A program made the position numbers and the translations under genes. The notes under the pieces are model-generated. The model saw nothing but the letters and a program-made list of their open reading frames with translations. It ran no database searches and was not told the DNA's origin. Positions 52,601 through 61,406 of a stretch of DNA of 61,406 bases are shown piece by piece; positions within the stretch are counted from its first letter, which is position 1, and every line of letters starts with the position of its first letter. Location of the stretch: assembly GCF_000003815.2 (NCBI RefSeq), contig NC_049982.1, positions 24,676,726 to 24,738,131 on the forward strand. The letters run 5' to 3'. Origin of the DNA: Branchiostoma floridae. Taxonomy: Eukaryota > Chordata > Leptocardii > Amphioxiformes > Branchiostomatidae.

Positions 52601-54538
52601 CGATGATGACGTAACTTTCAGTGTAGATAGGTCTACTGAGACGTTGTTCGCAGGAGACGTTGACATTGACCGAAGTGGGAAACTCCATTACAAGCCGTGC
52701 AAAGACTGTTTTGGCCAGGACTATGTAACTGTTGTTGTGTCCGAAATCAGGAACGATGGTGAAACGCCGCTTGTCACAAGAGAGACAATCTGCATTGATG
52801 TCCTGGCCCTTGAAGACAATCCTGATGTCTTTGCAGTTAAGAACGGAGCGAAGCAAAACAGCTCGAGTTATTCCATCACAGTTACACTGGAAGAGAACAA
52901 AGTGCTATCAGTAGATCCATCAAAGTATGATATCCTGGTCTTCGGAGCTGACGTAGACACGTATGATGTCTTGTCCCTAGTTTTCCACAACCCAAGCAAT
53001 GGCACTTTGTTGATTTCAAAGATGTTGCGAAACATCACCTTCTTCCACGACAGCACCAACGACTATGCCACTTTGGTGGATGGGGTTAAGTTTGCTAATG
53101 AGTCGGTGGAGGCAGTGTCTATCCCCTATCCACAGGATCTCCTGATGCCTCACCGACCAGAGCAGTACTCCTGGGTAGCTATAGGCTTCACCTACATTCC
53201 GGACATGGACTTCTACGGACATGATCAGGTTCGTGTATATGCTCATGACCAGGGTGGCAAAAGCTCCGACGTACTTACCTTCGACCTCTTCGTCCTTGAG
53301 AACCGCTGTATGAATGGCGGATTCTGCACGGGCCCCGGCCACGATCCCAACTGCACAAGAATACAACGGAGCGTTTCCTTCACTGGTTACGAATGCGAAT
53401 GCCTAGAAGGTTACTACGGAAGGTACTGTGAGAGCGACTTCGACGAATGCTCCTCCAACCCATGTCCTCAGAACTACACGTGTATCGACCTTCCCAACGA
53501 CTTCCTCTGCGATTGTGGCTCCTCAGCCTGGCCATGTGCGTCCCAGTCCCTACCGCCATGGCAGATCGCCCTCATCACCATCCTTTGTCTCGGGGTCACC
53601 ATCATTGTCATTGCTTGGGTCAAGTGTAAAGCATCGAAGAAATCCAAAAATAAGATTGAGTAAGTATGAGAAATGATTCCCAATATCGTATAACTACTGT
53701 GCTGTTTCCAATTCTTTTTTTATTTGTTAATGAATATCAGAAAACAAGAGGTCGACAAATAATCTGTAATTATATAGCACATGAAAACCAGAATCAATGC
53801 AGACCTTATAGTATTACCTGATCAGAAAAAAAACATAGCACTTAACATACAACTTTTGTAATGCTAATGACAATCCATCTCTGAAACTGGACAAAATAGG
53901 AAGATTACTTCCAAAACGTACCGCGTAACTTCGATCACCACTCTTCATTGTCAAACAGTGATGTTTGTCATGGGTCTCTAGATCTCATCAATTCGTAGAG
54001 ACTCAGTTGTCTTTGATGTTGTCCAACGGTATATGTCTGACCGTCATCAACGGAACATAAGTTTTTTTTTCACCTACAGACCACATTCTATGTCTGAAGA
54101 GGACATCGAGCTTCATAAGATTCCCAACGAACGCCCAAGTGCCCTAACTGAACTCAAGCGTAACCCATGGGTTCGACCTGAACTTCCGACCGAGGCACCC
54201 AAAGCACCGGCTACTTCTTTGAATCCGTTGAAGGAAACTGGCGTCAATAAGGTTGGAATCTATCTACGGTGCTTTTTCGATTTGGGTCAAATGTAAATTG
54301 TAGGCATCACTGTGTGAGAAGTGAGGTCAGAATCATTGTAGGTGTAACTTACAACAGTATAGAGAGTGATTGAACCATATGTATTTTTCAAGATATTTGG
54401 TATAATGTATACCAAGTACATTGTTGTTCCTTTCAATTTTAAACAGCCTATTAATATGTCTGTGGTATCATCTTTCCTTAGACCAAGCTGACATCCAGCC
54501 GCAGCAGCCGTGCACGTCGCCTGCCTCCCATCCCCTGA
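5758..54538 (+). CDS. Giant multi-exon gene: membrane-anchored vitellogenin/MTP-like protein with M23-like, PAN, FN3-like, concanavalin-like, cadherin-like and EGF modules (5'-incomplete)
   Basis: I joined 87 coding exons (coordinates in the module entries) by matching AG acceptors and GT donors to reading frame. Every junction conserves phase except 19586/20009, and one intron (46594-47268) uses a GC donor. The joined frame is about 15.3 kb, roughly 5,100 residues, and ends at TGA 54536-54538. The start codon and signal peptide are not identified; the first exon found begins in phase 0 inside the lipid-transfer barrel. The family of the N-terminal module (vitellogenin, apolipophorin, apoB, MTP) binds or transfers lipid in the secretory pathway. 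The C-terminal hydrophobic helix followed by Lys-rich sequence implies a type I membrane protein instead of a secreted lipoprotein. Introns over 300 bases without their own entry show nothing recognisable. The modules could in principle belong to two adjacent genes, but the continuous phase through the long introns (25122-27559, 28540-31669) and the lack of any internal stop or poly(A) context argue for one. Confidence 0.82.
7600..7672. repeat. (AT)n microsatellite
   Basis: About 70 bases of alternating AT in the intron before the duplicated splice acceptor of exon 5. Confidence 0.97.
7702..7801 (+). repeat. Perfect 50-bp tandem duplication spanning a splice acceptor
   Basis: 7702-7751 and 7752-7801 are identical; the unit contains tttag plus the first 45 bases of exon 5. 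The second acceptor (7757) continues the frame for 107 bases to the donor at 7864. The first (7707) would read through the copy into ATT TAG, an in-frame stop. Confidence 0.93.
8069..8168. other. Assembly gap (100 N)
   Basis: Exactly 100 N between exon 5 and the candidate 33-bp exon 6 of the lipid-transfer barrel. Confidence 0.99.
8294..8393. other. Assembly gap (100 N)
   Basis: Exactly 100 N just after candidate exon 6. Barrel sequence could be missing here. Confidence 0.99.
9406..9523. mobile_element. Long-palindrome (foldback) element, 118 bp
   Basis: The two arms, beginning gttagcctg and ending with its complement caggctaac, pair over about 50 bases around a small loop near 9463. The flanks are ctatt on both sides (9401-9405 and 9524-9528), a 5-bp target duplication. 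It lies in the intron 9021-9687. Confidence 0.8.
11912..14268 (+). other. Module B: vitellogenin-type helical (superhelix) domain, exons 11-15
   Basis: Exons: 11912-12195, 12897-12951, 13146-13280, 13531-13742, 14144-14268. The peptides have the amphipathic helix-pair pattern of the large lipid-transfer family, for example [56 protein letters not shown] and [15 protein letters not shown]. The L-x-A-L-G-N-A-G and L-R-x-x-A-I-A-A-L stretches are family hallmarks. A basic RKRR tract at 13545-13556 sits between helices and could be a proprotein-convertase site or just a basic loop. Phases run 1-0-1-1-0-2 without a break. In known relatives this horseshoe wraps the lipid-binding sheets. Confidence 0.85.
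14430..14659 (+). other. Exon 16: furin-type site and link from helical domain to lipid-binding sheets
   Basis: This 230-bp exon joins exon 15 in phase 2 and reads [17 protein letters not shown] and onward. RRKR followed by Gly (14464-14475) fits the R-x-K/R-R consensus for furin-like convertases. Insect apolipophorin precursors and some vitellogenins are cut by such enzymes, so the mature protein may be two chains; that is inference. The rest ([20 protein letters not shown]) resembles the Gly/Ser-rich strand at the start of the beta-sheet region of the family. Confidence 0.72.
14940..16140. repeat. Diverged intronic repeat block
   Basis: Phrases such as ctatctacataccaaaaatcatgatgatccgtcaa recur near 15131, 15380, 15757 and 16100, and the phrase around ttttcgaa-acga-ctgc-ccgctactcaaata recurs near 15570 and 15925. 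Spacing is irregular (about 250-380 bases), so this is a decayed tandem or nested repeat. No coding frame is supported. Confidence 0.65.
16593..19586 (+). other. Module C: open beta-sheet-like lipid-binding region and helical linker (exons 17-23)
   Basis: Exons: 16593-16741 (alternative start 16602), 17024-17377, 17999-18141, 18409-18476, 18627-18646, 18897-19082, 19420-19586. Exon 17 begins [14 protein letters not shown] and resembles the F-x-G-x-x-G strand region after the helical domain in apolipophorin and MTP relatives. Exon 18 (118 codons) and exon 23 are long amphipathic helices with heptad spacing and many Lys, Leu and Asp residues. Exon 21 is a 20-bp microexon (VIFDGKM) needed to change phase 1 to phase 0 between exons 20 and 22; without it the frame hits a stop. 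Domain assignment is weaker than for modules A and B. Confidence 0.65.
17877..17899. repeat. (GA)n microsatellite
   Basis: Short GA tract in the intron before exon 19. Confidence 0.9.
20009..22167 (+). other. Module D: degenerate M23 metallopeptidase / LECT2-like domain (exons 24-26)
   Basis: Exons: about 20009-20193, 20585-20722, 21979-22167. The order of motifs follows the lysostaphin-type M23 fold as in vertebrate LECT2: [15 protein letters not shown] then LVVPFSGRA (family: H-x-G-V-D-x-x-x-x-A-G, then AP-x-x-G), a strand [11 protein letters not shown], then [19 protein letters not shown] and finally VIDPTPYL (family: K-G-x-x-L/I-G, H-x-H, DP-x-x-Y-L). The first zinc His is Phe (codon 20155-20157) and the first His of H-x-H is Asn, while the second His (22039-22041) and the Asp (20167-20169) remain. 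A hydrolase is therefore unlikely; a binding role, as proposed for LECT2, is plausible. The acceptor of exon 24 is unresolved: the donor at 19586 leaves phase 2, whereas the best acceptor (20008/20009) needs phase 1. Confidence 0.7.
21203..21900 (-). pseudogene. Antisense LINE-like fragment with possible restriction-like endonuclease region
   Basis: The minus strand has an open frame 21887-21360 of 175 residues with [60 protein letters not shown] and a Trp/Arg-rich end. This resembles C-terminal sequences of some non-LTR retroelements, where RPD ... E-x-T/V-x-P-Y/W-E and A-x-x-x-K-x-x-K-Y-x-x-L mark a PD-(D/E)XK-like nuclease. It lies inside the intron 20723-21978, antisense to the host gene. 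No reverse transcriptase domain is attached. Confidence 0.6.
22898..24180 (+). other. Linker exons 27-29 after the M23-like domain
   Basis: Exons: 22898-23066, 23752-23900, 24039-24180, phases 0-1-0-1. The peptides include a Pro-rich [21 protein letters not shown] stretch, a short helix with [21 protein letters not shown] and a Ser/Gln/Lys-rich segment ([15 protein letters not shown]). This last part reads like a helix-turn-helix or WAC-type repeat, but I do not recognise a family. All three exons have good polypyrimidine tracts and donors. Confidence 0.6.
26050..26950. repeat. Tandem repeat with period about 257 bp, about 3.5 diverged copies
   Basis: gcatcatcgtc recurs at 26333, 26591 and 26847, each followed by cctgccaaac, acaacgggaacat, cagctgcgaacgcg, gatctgga and acaaattgtagggg in the same order. 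An older partial copy precedes them. Minus-strand open frames here exist only because the unit is open in one frame; no gene is supported. Confidence 0.8.
27267..27469. mobile_element. Inverted-repeat element, about 203 bp
   Basis: The left end ccttagggtgcggtcacatagatcg... and the right end ...tgtgaccgcgccattaggg are imperfect inverted repeats. A second inner pair (gtgcgatcgtcgtacgat / attgtacgacgatcgcac) extends the stem. It lies in the intron before exon 33. Confidence 0.7.
27977..28036. repeat. (TA)n microsatellite
   Basis: About 55 bases of alternating TA in the intron before exon 34. Confidence 0.95.
28950..30130. mobile_element. GC-rich non-coding element with ctttacaaat-type inverted ends
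   Basis: Base composition rises sharply with many ccggccga, gctcg and gtccgac words on both strands. The motif ctttacaaat occurs near 28972 and 29062, and its complement atttgtaaag at 30119-30128, next to the LINE fragment. This looks like a non-autonomous DNA element (or two nested ones). Exact ends and a target duplication were not resolved. Confidence 0.45.
30116..30830 (+). pseudogene. 3' end of a CR1/L2-like LINE (reverse transcriptase C-terminus), frameshifted
   Basis: The frame from 30116 encodes [19 protein letters not shown] ... [11 protein letters not shown] ... [11 protein letters not shown], the hallmark C-terminal part of non-LTR reverse transcriptases of the CR1/Jockey kind. 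The matching continuation ([18 protein letters not shown] ... LPKTLYNQL) is in another frame, so there is a frameshift near 30375. The end tgaataaagtcaaagtcaaa at about 30805-30830 is a typical LINE 3' tail. It is 5'-truncated, in sense orientation, and sits in the intron 28540-31669. Confidence 0.8.
31557..31610. repeat. (CA)n microsatellite
   Basis: About 50 bases of CA repeat, ending about 60 bases before the acceptor of exon 36 (31670). Confidence 0.95.
31670..32653 (+). other. Module F: aromatic beta-rich segment (exons 36-37)
   Basis: Exons: 31670-31827 and 32230-32653. They join in phase 2 and encode alternating hydrophobic strands ([40 protein letters not shown]) rich in Trp, Phe and Ile, then a Cys-containing tail ([13 protein letters not shown]). 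The alternating pattern resembles lipid-facing strands of the large lipid-transfer family's beta-sheets more than soluble domains. I cannot assign a named domain. The acceptor before exon 36 follows a (CA)n tract by about 60 bases. Confidence 0.6.
32977..45288 (+). other. Module H1: array of fibronectin-III-like repeats (exons 38 and 40-66)
   Basis: Exons: 32977-33183, 34139-34262, 34674-34845, 34997-35091, 35357-35527, 35697-35877, 36209-36375, 36912-37085, 37469-37663, 37847-38026, 38322-38566, 38836-38960, 39464-39626, 39769-39928, 40056-40221, 40345-40613, 40748-41169, 41289-41541, 41695-41904, 42057-42150, 42286-42549, 42731-42867, 43004-43237, 43495-43762, 43985-44117, 44251-44508, 44654-44860, 45114-45288. 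Each unit repeats three blocks: a strand like YYVTVRAxNxAGL, a linker V-D-T-T-P-P-T-x-G-x-V-x-D-G, and a strand ANW-x-G-F-x-D-x-E-S-G-I-x-x-Y-x-x-A-V-G-T. This is the Ig-like beta-sandwich logic of FN3 domains. Introns, mainly phase 1, fall at varied places, so units are split over about two exons each. The likely role is a long extracellular stalk or adhesion surface. Confidence 0.82.
33585..33896 (+). other. Module G: PAN/apple domain (exon 39)
   Basis: This single 104-codon exon, phase 0 on both sides, contains [20 protein letters not shown] then [18 protein letters not shown]. The spacing C-x3-C-x8-C-LSF-N-Y-x-C matches PAN/apple modules, which have a central helix held by disulfides and bind proteins or carbohydrates. 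Being a self-contained symmetric-phase exon, it could have been inserted by exon shuffling into the first FN3-like unit, between the strand exon 32977-33183 and exon 34139-34262. Confidence 0.78.
45400..48057 (+). other. Module I: concanavalin/GH16-like domain inserted in the FN3-like array (exons 67-73)
   Basis: Exons: 45400-45551, 45702-45821, 45928-46108, 46384-46593, 47269-47435, 47661-47834, 47943-48057. The peptide runs [30 protein letters not shown], then a Cys-rich loop (CDCCLNT, CNCSCS), [12 protein letters not shown], a strand-rich core and [13 protein letters not shown] ... [14 protein letters not shown] ... [11 protein letters not shown]. The order (strand, E/D-x-E-like motif, F-H-x-Y-x-x-x-W/F, x-V-D-G, L-x-L-x-V-W) fits the GH16/laminin-G jelly roll. 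The canonical E-x-D-x-x-E catalytic motif is not intact (LDMFWE), so carbohydrate binding is likelier than hydrolysis. The exon 72 donor must be GAT|gtaagg at 47834, not the overlapping gtaagt. Confidence 0.7.
46809..47243. mobile_element. Small inverted-repeat (MITE-like) element with 12-bp flanking duplication
   Basis: The ends are a perfect 16-bp inverted repeat, gtggtgcgtacctaaa and its complement. The flanks 46797-46808 and 47244-47255 are the identical 12-mer tatctataccta, i.e. a target-site duplication. The 435-bp interior has no ORF and carries nested palindromes of the ggacttaacgtcc type. The insertion ends 25 bases before the acceptor of exon 71 (47269). Confidence 0.88.
48116..50541 (+). 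other. Module H2: second group of FN3-like repeats (exons 74-79)
   Basis: Exons: 48116-48237, 48590-48788, 48919-49094, 49199-49400, 49835-49990, 50337-50541. They keep the array motifs: [71 protein letters not shown] and [17 protein letters not shown]. Two acceptors are chosen by frame: 48116 (not the AG eight bases earlier) and 50337 (not the AG seven bases later). Confidence 0.8.
50956..52229 (+). other. Exons 80-84: beta-rich segment before the cadherin-like region
   Basis: Exons: 50956-51035, 51158-51268, 51435-51585, 51726-51868, 52141-52229. Peptides include [36 protein letters not shown] and [20 protein letters not shown], with N-x-S/T sites (NMT, NVT, NAS). It ends [19 protein letters not shown], which pairs in sense with [12 protein letters not shown] at the start of the next exon, like the last strands of an FN3-like domain. 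Phases 2-1-1-2-1-0 are consistent throughout. Confidence 0.7.
52383..53659 (+). other. Exon 85: cadherin-like region, two EGF domains, transmembrane helix
   Basis: This 1,277-bp exon (about 425 codons) is by far the longest. After a short strand it has cadherin/VCBS-like stretches ([49 protein letters not shown]). EGF 1 lies at about 53307-53435 (six Cys from RCMNGGFC to [12 protein letters not shown]); EGF 2 starts [10 protein letters not shown], with the D-x-D-E-C look of a calcium-binding EGF, at about 53436-53515. A hydrophobic helix from IALITILCL to VIAWV (about 53565-53621) is followed by [11 protein letters not shown], a stop-transfer pattern. This makes the whole protein type I with the repeats outside the cell. 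Confidence 0.88.
54080..54538 (+). other. Exons 86-87: cytoplasmic tail and stop codon
   Basis: Exons 54080-54251 and 54482-54538. The tail is hydrophilic, Pro- and Glu-rich, then basic ([12 protein letters not shown]), ending at TGA 54536-54538. With the last codons of exon 85 it gives a cytoplasmic region of about 90-100 residues. I see no recognised signalling domain; the terminal R-R-L-P-P-I-P could be a short proline motif for SH3-type partners, which is speculation. Confidence 0.8.
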
Positions 54539-55025
54539 GGATTCGCTCGTCAACTTAACATAACTCTAACACTGATTAGTGCACGTAATTGCGCAAGCCT
54601 TCTGCTTGTGCTTGGTCCCTTTTGTCACAAATAAGAACGGTTTTCCATTGCTTAAAACATTTGTATTCTTTTTCAAAAAGAGACATGGGTTTCGGTTTTC
54701 CGAAAATTGGATTTACTAGCAAAGGTTGATAAAGTGAAATTGACTGAGATAAGAAACAATTGCACGAAGATGTAAACAACACGTACTTTTTGCTTTATGC
54801 TATCTATTTCCTATCGGCGCATTAAGTAATTATCTAATTTTGAATAGAGAAATATCAAAAGTAATTCCGGACAGGATCCATTCATTATAATCATATGTCC
54901 AACGATGAAAGATACATTAAACTAATAAACGCAGGCTGTAGGTTGTGATAAAACAGAGAATGGTACAAAACAGGGTTGAATAGCAATGACAGGTAATAAA
55001 TCTATTGTCGAAATTTAAAAATAAA
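54539..55025 (+). promoter_or_regulatory. 3' UTR with candidate poly(A) signals
   Basis: AT-rich sequence after the stop. AATAAA hexamers occur at 54924-54929, 54995-55000 and 55020-55025. Which is used cannot be told from sequence. Nothing else is recognised up to about 55960, apart from a GC-rich patch at 55720-55860 with no supported coding frame. Confidence 0.5.
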
Positions 55026-55969
55026 GTTCTGAAAAAAAAAAAGTAGATGGTAAGACATTCAGTCTCCATACCCAATGTCGCTATACAAGTAATTGGTTTT
55101 TGCTAGAACAATCCTAGCACTGTATTAAAGGAGAAGATGTTGATAATACCATTGAAAACCGTATAATTTGGCTTCAATACAGCTATTTTATTGGGACTGA
55201 TATAATGAATAGTATCTGAGAGTCTTGTGTGAGAATGAAATAATATAAATCAACTGGCAGCACTTTCGATTTGATCCTTTTTATTTTGTTTGCTACGTGT
55301 TCTAATGTTCTATAATTATCATTTTCTTTTAGTATATCGTCACTGCCATCACCATTATGGCATATTGGAGGTGTGGAAACAGCGAGTGTCGTTACGACAA
55401 AAACATATGAAAGAGCTATGTACGATTTAATGCAATTAGAACTACTTTAGGCAAAGCATCCCTCCTTTTCAACGTGACATGAAAATCGCTTTTCCTGAAA
55501 ACAGGTCCAATGAGTCTGATTCAATGTACATTCTGATTCAATTCATACTTCCTCATTATATAGCAATTATGTCACTAGATTTCACGTTATAGCATCACAA
55601 AATCAAGTAGCTAATAGTGCGCATGCACCCTACGTCAGCAATTCGTGATTAGACTACATATACGACACCAAAATAAAAGATGACGCAGTAGATAAGTGTG
55701 CTGTACGTCAGCACTTGAAGGGTTCCCGGCCGCCATTGCAGGTTGAGGTTGAAGCGGCGCTCCGCAGTACCTCGGTGGTGCTCCTGAGGTCCCGTATTAC
55801 ACCCCTGCCGTCCCTCAGTACCGCACGACGCCAGTCCTCTGAACCGGACTTCATCTGGGGACAATAGCATCTCATCAGCACAGACAAATCTATTTGTTTG
55901 TGTCTAGACATATCAGCGCAGAAAAACAACAACTACTTGTTATAGTCTTAATATGCATCGAAATGTGTA

Positions 55970-57950
55970 TGTGTTTGTGTTAAACTGCTATAGAAACGTT
56001 GTGGTTAAATCACCAAAGCAATGAGGAAACTAGAAAGGCCGACATTTGCTTGAGAGCAAATACAGCATATTTCAGCCATCTCCCTCCTCATGTAACAATA
56101 GACTGTTCCAAAATCACTCATGTGCAAAAATGGAACACTTCTGCGTAAAATGACTTCTAACTACTAATCACACTTATGAGCAAAAATGAATCTTACAAAA
56201 ACCCCTTCAAGAATGGACTCAAAAAAATAGACGACTCCAAAAACACTTCCGCTAAGAAATGGAATTTGGAATCATCAGCCGTCCAAAACCATATTTGAAA
56301 AAAATCCCCCCTCTGTGCAAGAATCGACTCTTCCTGCCTTATACCCCTATGTAAAGTGGAGCAATCCAAAAATATATCAGCTAAAATAGTCAGCAAAGTC
56401 CACAAAATGAATTTAAAAAAATACCCCCTTCGTCGAAGAATGGAATCTCCCAGCTCACCCTGTTTGAACTTGCACAATAGACAAGTCCAGAAATACTCAC
56501 AGTACATGGCCTTTTGTATAAGAAGCAACCCAGTCCAAAACTGAATTTTAAAAAAGTCCCCCGTGCATGAATGGGCTCTTCCAGATAACACAAGGCTTGC
56601 TGATTGGCTGCCGAATCCTCCTCATGTACAGTCTTCAGGTGGGGGTAAACTTCCATTTAACAAATGGAATTCGGAATCATCACCCATGTCCAAAACTGAT
56701 TTTTTTAAAAATCCCCCCTATGTGCAAAAATGGACTGTCTCAGTAGTAGTCTTATGTCAAGTGGATCAGTGCGAAAACACTTCCACTAAAAAAAACATTG
56801 GCATTATCACCAAAGTCTAAAAGTAAATTTTAAAATACACCCCCTGTCCAACAATGGACTCTTCCAGCAAAATAATCTCGCTCATTGGCTGGCCATTAAT
56901 TGGATTTACCTTGTCCACCAACCACCTGGATGTCTATGGACTAGGTACGTAGGTAGATAATTGGATCTACCTGGCACACCTGTGGCCCTGACACACCAGA
57001 ATGACCTAGAGGTCGTTGACCTCGGCACTCCAACCTTACCTATCCTAAACTCTCCCACAAAAACCTCCTTAAGGAGCCATTTTGAAGTGATTTATACCAC
57101 GTATTATACATGGATCCTTTGAATAAGTATCTAGGGCACCTCTGTGCCAAATTTCAGGTCATTTGGATGTAATACCATGGTACAGGGGGCCAAAATATAC
57201 AGTTTTGGTCCAAAAGTTGCAATAAAACCTCAATAAAATCATTTAAGGAGCAGACATGAAAAAAATGGAAAAAACACATTTGGGTATTTGCCCACTCTAC
57301 CCTTGTGCCAAATTTCAAGTCATTTGGTCTAGAAACGGCGGAGATGAATCGCTTTGAAAATTTGACAGGAGAAAGAAAGAAAGAAAGAAAGAAAGAAACA
57401 TTACGAATACTAGAAAGGCCGACATTTGCTTGGGAGCAAATACAGCATATTGCAATCCATCTTCATACAATAAAGGACTCTTCCAGAACACCCCAATCTA
57501 TGCAAAATGGACCAGTCTATGTGGCCCATTTCCCATTTATAGTGCTAAAGCTACCCCAACACCAAATTCCAGATCAGTTGGCTTTCTCATGACACAGGAA
57601 GCAAAAATGTACATTTTTGGTCAATAATGGCAAAAAATCCCAAAATTCAACAATTCAAGGTAATGTATGCCCAAAGTGAAAATGAGGTACTGTGGGCACA
57701 TGCCAGACACACCTTCATGCCGAATTTCAGGTCATTAGGTTTTCATACAAGGGTATAGGAGCCAAAAATAAACATTTTTAGTCAAAAATGGCCGAAAAAC
57801 CCAAAATAACTCAATTTTGAAATGATCGATAACGAAAGCGTTGATGTGGTCCTGTTGTCATATGTCCAATGCACCTGTGTACGAAATTGCAGGACACCAC
57901 AATTTACAATCATTACCAAAGCACAGACTTCTTGTCAAAGGCAAATAAAA
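55970..57950. repeat. Block of diverged repeats between the giant gene and the esterase unit
   Basis: The segment ctagaaaggccgacatttgc with following agagcaaatacagcatatt occurs at about 56030-56072 and again at 57411-57451. Between them, units of roughly 110-140 bases repeat the phrases caaaaatggactcttcca, cactt-gctaaaatgg and aaaactga-tttaaaaaa-tccccc. From 57140 to 57760 another unit repeats gtgccaaatttcaggtcattt ... gggtacaggagccaaaat. A (GAAA)n tract lies at 57370-57397. No gene is supported. Confidence 0.7.
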
Positions 57951-58305
57951 TATTTATAAATCCATACGTTACCCTTCTGGTCTCCTCTACCCTACGGTTG
58001 TACTGCTCTCTCATGGAGGTGTCTACGCTAATGAAGTCACCAGCAAAAGCCATGCAGTGTGATAACTTCTTTTTCTTACGTTGTAGACTGTTCACCTGAT
58101 GCCAGAAAAAAACGAGTTCAGATACTCATATCCAAGATGGCGGCGAGGCTAACACCTCCGTTAGACCGCTCCGCTTGAGTGAACGACTTTCCCTGCTTTT
58201 ACGGTAATAGGATCTGTCAAAGTACGTCAAAGTAAAGGTGGCACCGTATACAGCCATCCTAGTTACATTTGTAAACGTTTCTAAACGTTTCTAGAGCTTT
58301 ATTAG

Positions 58306-61124
<2,819 letters not shown>

Positions 61125-61406
61125 CCTCCAGCGCCGTATCCTTACATTATTCACGATATTTGGATAGCATACATAACAATAGAAATGTTGTGATACTTAA
61201 AAGAATAATACATAAACGGAGTCTACAACTTCGCTGGATATTAAGTTAAGTTACGTTAAGTATATGAGACCTCGGGTAGTATTAGACAAATGCAACAACA
61301 AGATATAGTAGAAACTTTACAAGTGTAGATGACTAAGAATGCTCCTCAGTAAGGTAGGCTTATTTATCGTAAAAGTAGGGAAAAGTCAGTATTAAATTGG
61401 TCTTAT

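Noticed and set aside
55649-55932. GC-rich minus-strand open frames of 73-74 codons
   Set aside because: No splice-site context or domain; could be a repeat fragment, but there is too little to annotate.

Overview
This is a eukaryotic, intron-rich, AT-leaning animal genome window with GT-AG introns, many microsatellites, small inverted-repeat elements and fragments of CR1/L2-like LINEs. The gene and repeat content fits an invertebrate deuterostome. A lancelet (Branchiostoma-like genome) is my best guess, but it is a guess. Three 100-N gaps show that it is a draft scaffold.

One gene dominates: a plus-strand gene running from before 5758 to 54538. Joining exons by splice sites and reading frame gave 87 coding exons, about 15.3 kb or about 5,100 residues. 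Frame and phase agree at every junction except one (19586 to about 20009). The first exon(s), with start codon and signal peptide, were not found. In order the product has: a vitellogenin/apolipophorin/MTP-type lipid-transfer module (N-terminal barrel 5758-10445, helical domain 11912-14268, furin-type site in exon 16, open-sheet-like region 16593-19586); a degenerate M23 metallopeptidase domain resembling LECT2 (20009-22167); linkers and a Cys-rich segment (22898-28539); a beta-rich aromatic segment (31670-32653); a PAN/apple domain (33585-33896); about 16 fibronectin-III-like units (32977-45288 and 48116-50541) interrupted by a concanavalin/GH16-like fold (45400-48057); then cadherin-like sequence, two EGF domains, one transmembrane helix and a cytoplasmic tail of about 100 residues (52383-54538). 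I read it as a giant type I membrane protein, perhaps a lipid-binding cell-surface or matrix receptor. I know no named family with this architecture.

Downstream, after a repeat-rich spacer, an intronless unit at 58372-61124 encodes a degenerate J-like domain, a PHD finger, coiled coils and, in the -1 frame, an SGNH/GDSL esterase followed by a repetitive Asp/Trp/His/Arg-rich tail. PHD plus esterase is the layout known for ORF1 of some CR1-group LINEs, so this is probably a retrotransposon ORF1 or a gene derived from one.

The rest is non-coding: 1-5757 (satellite, microsatellite, unassigned 5' flank or introns), introns carrying small inverted-repeat elements, a 257-bp tandem repeat and two LINE fragments, and 54539-58371 (3' UTR plus diverged repeats).
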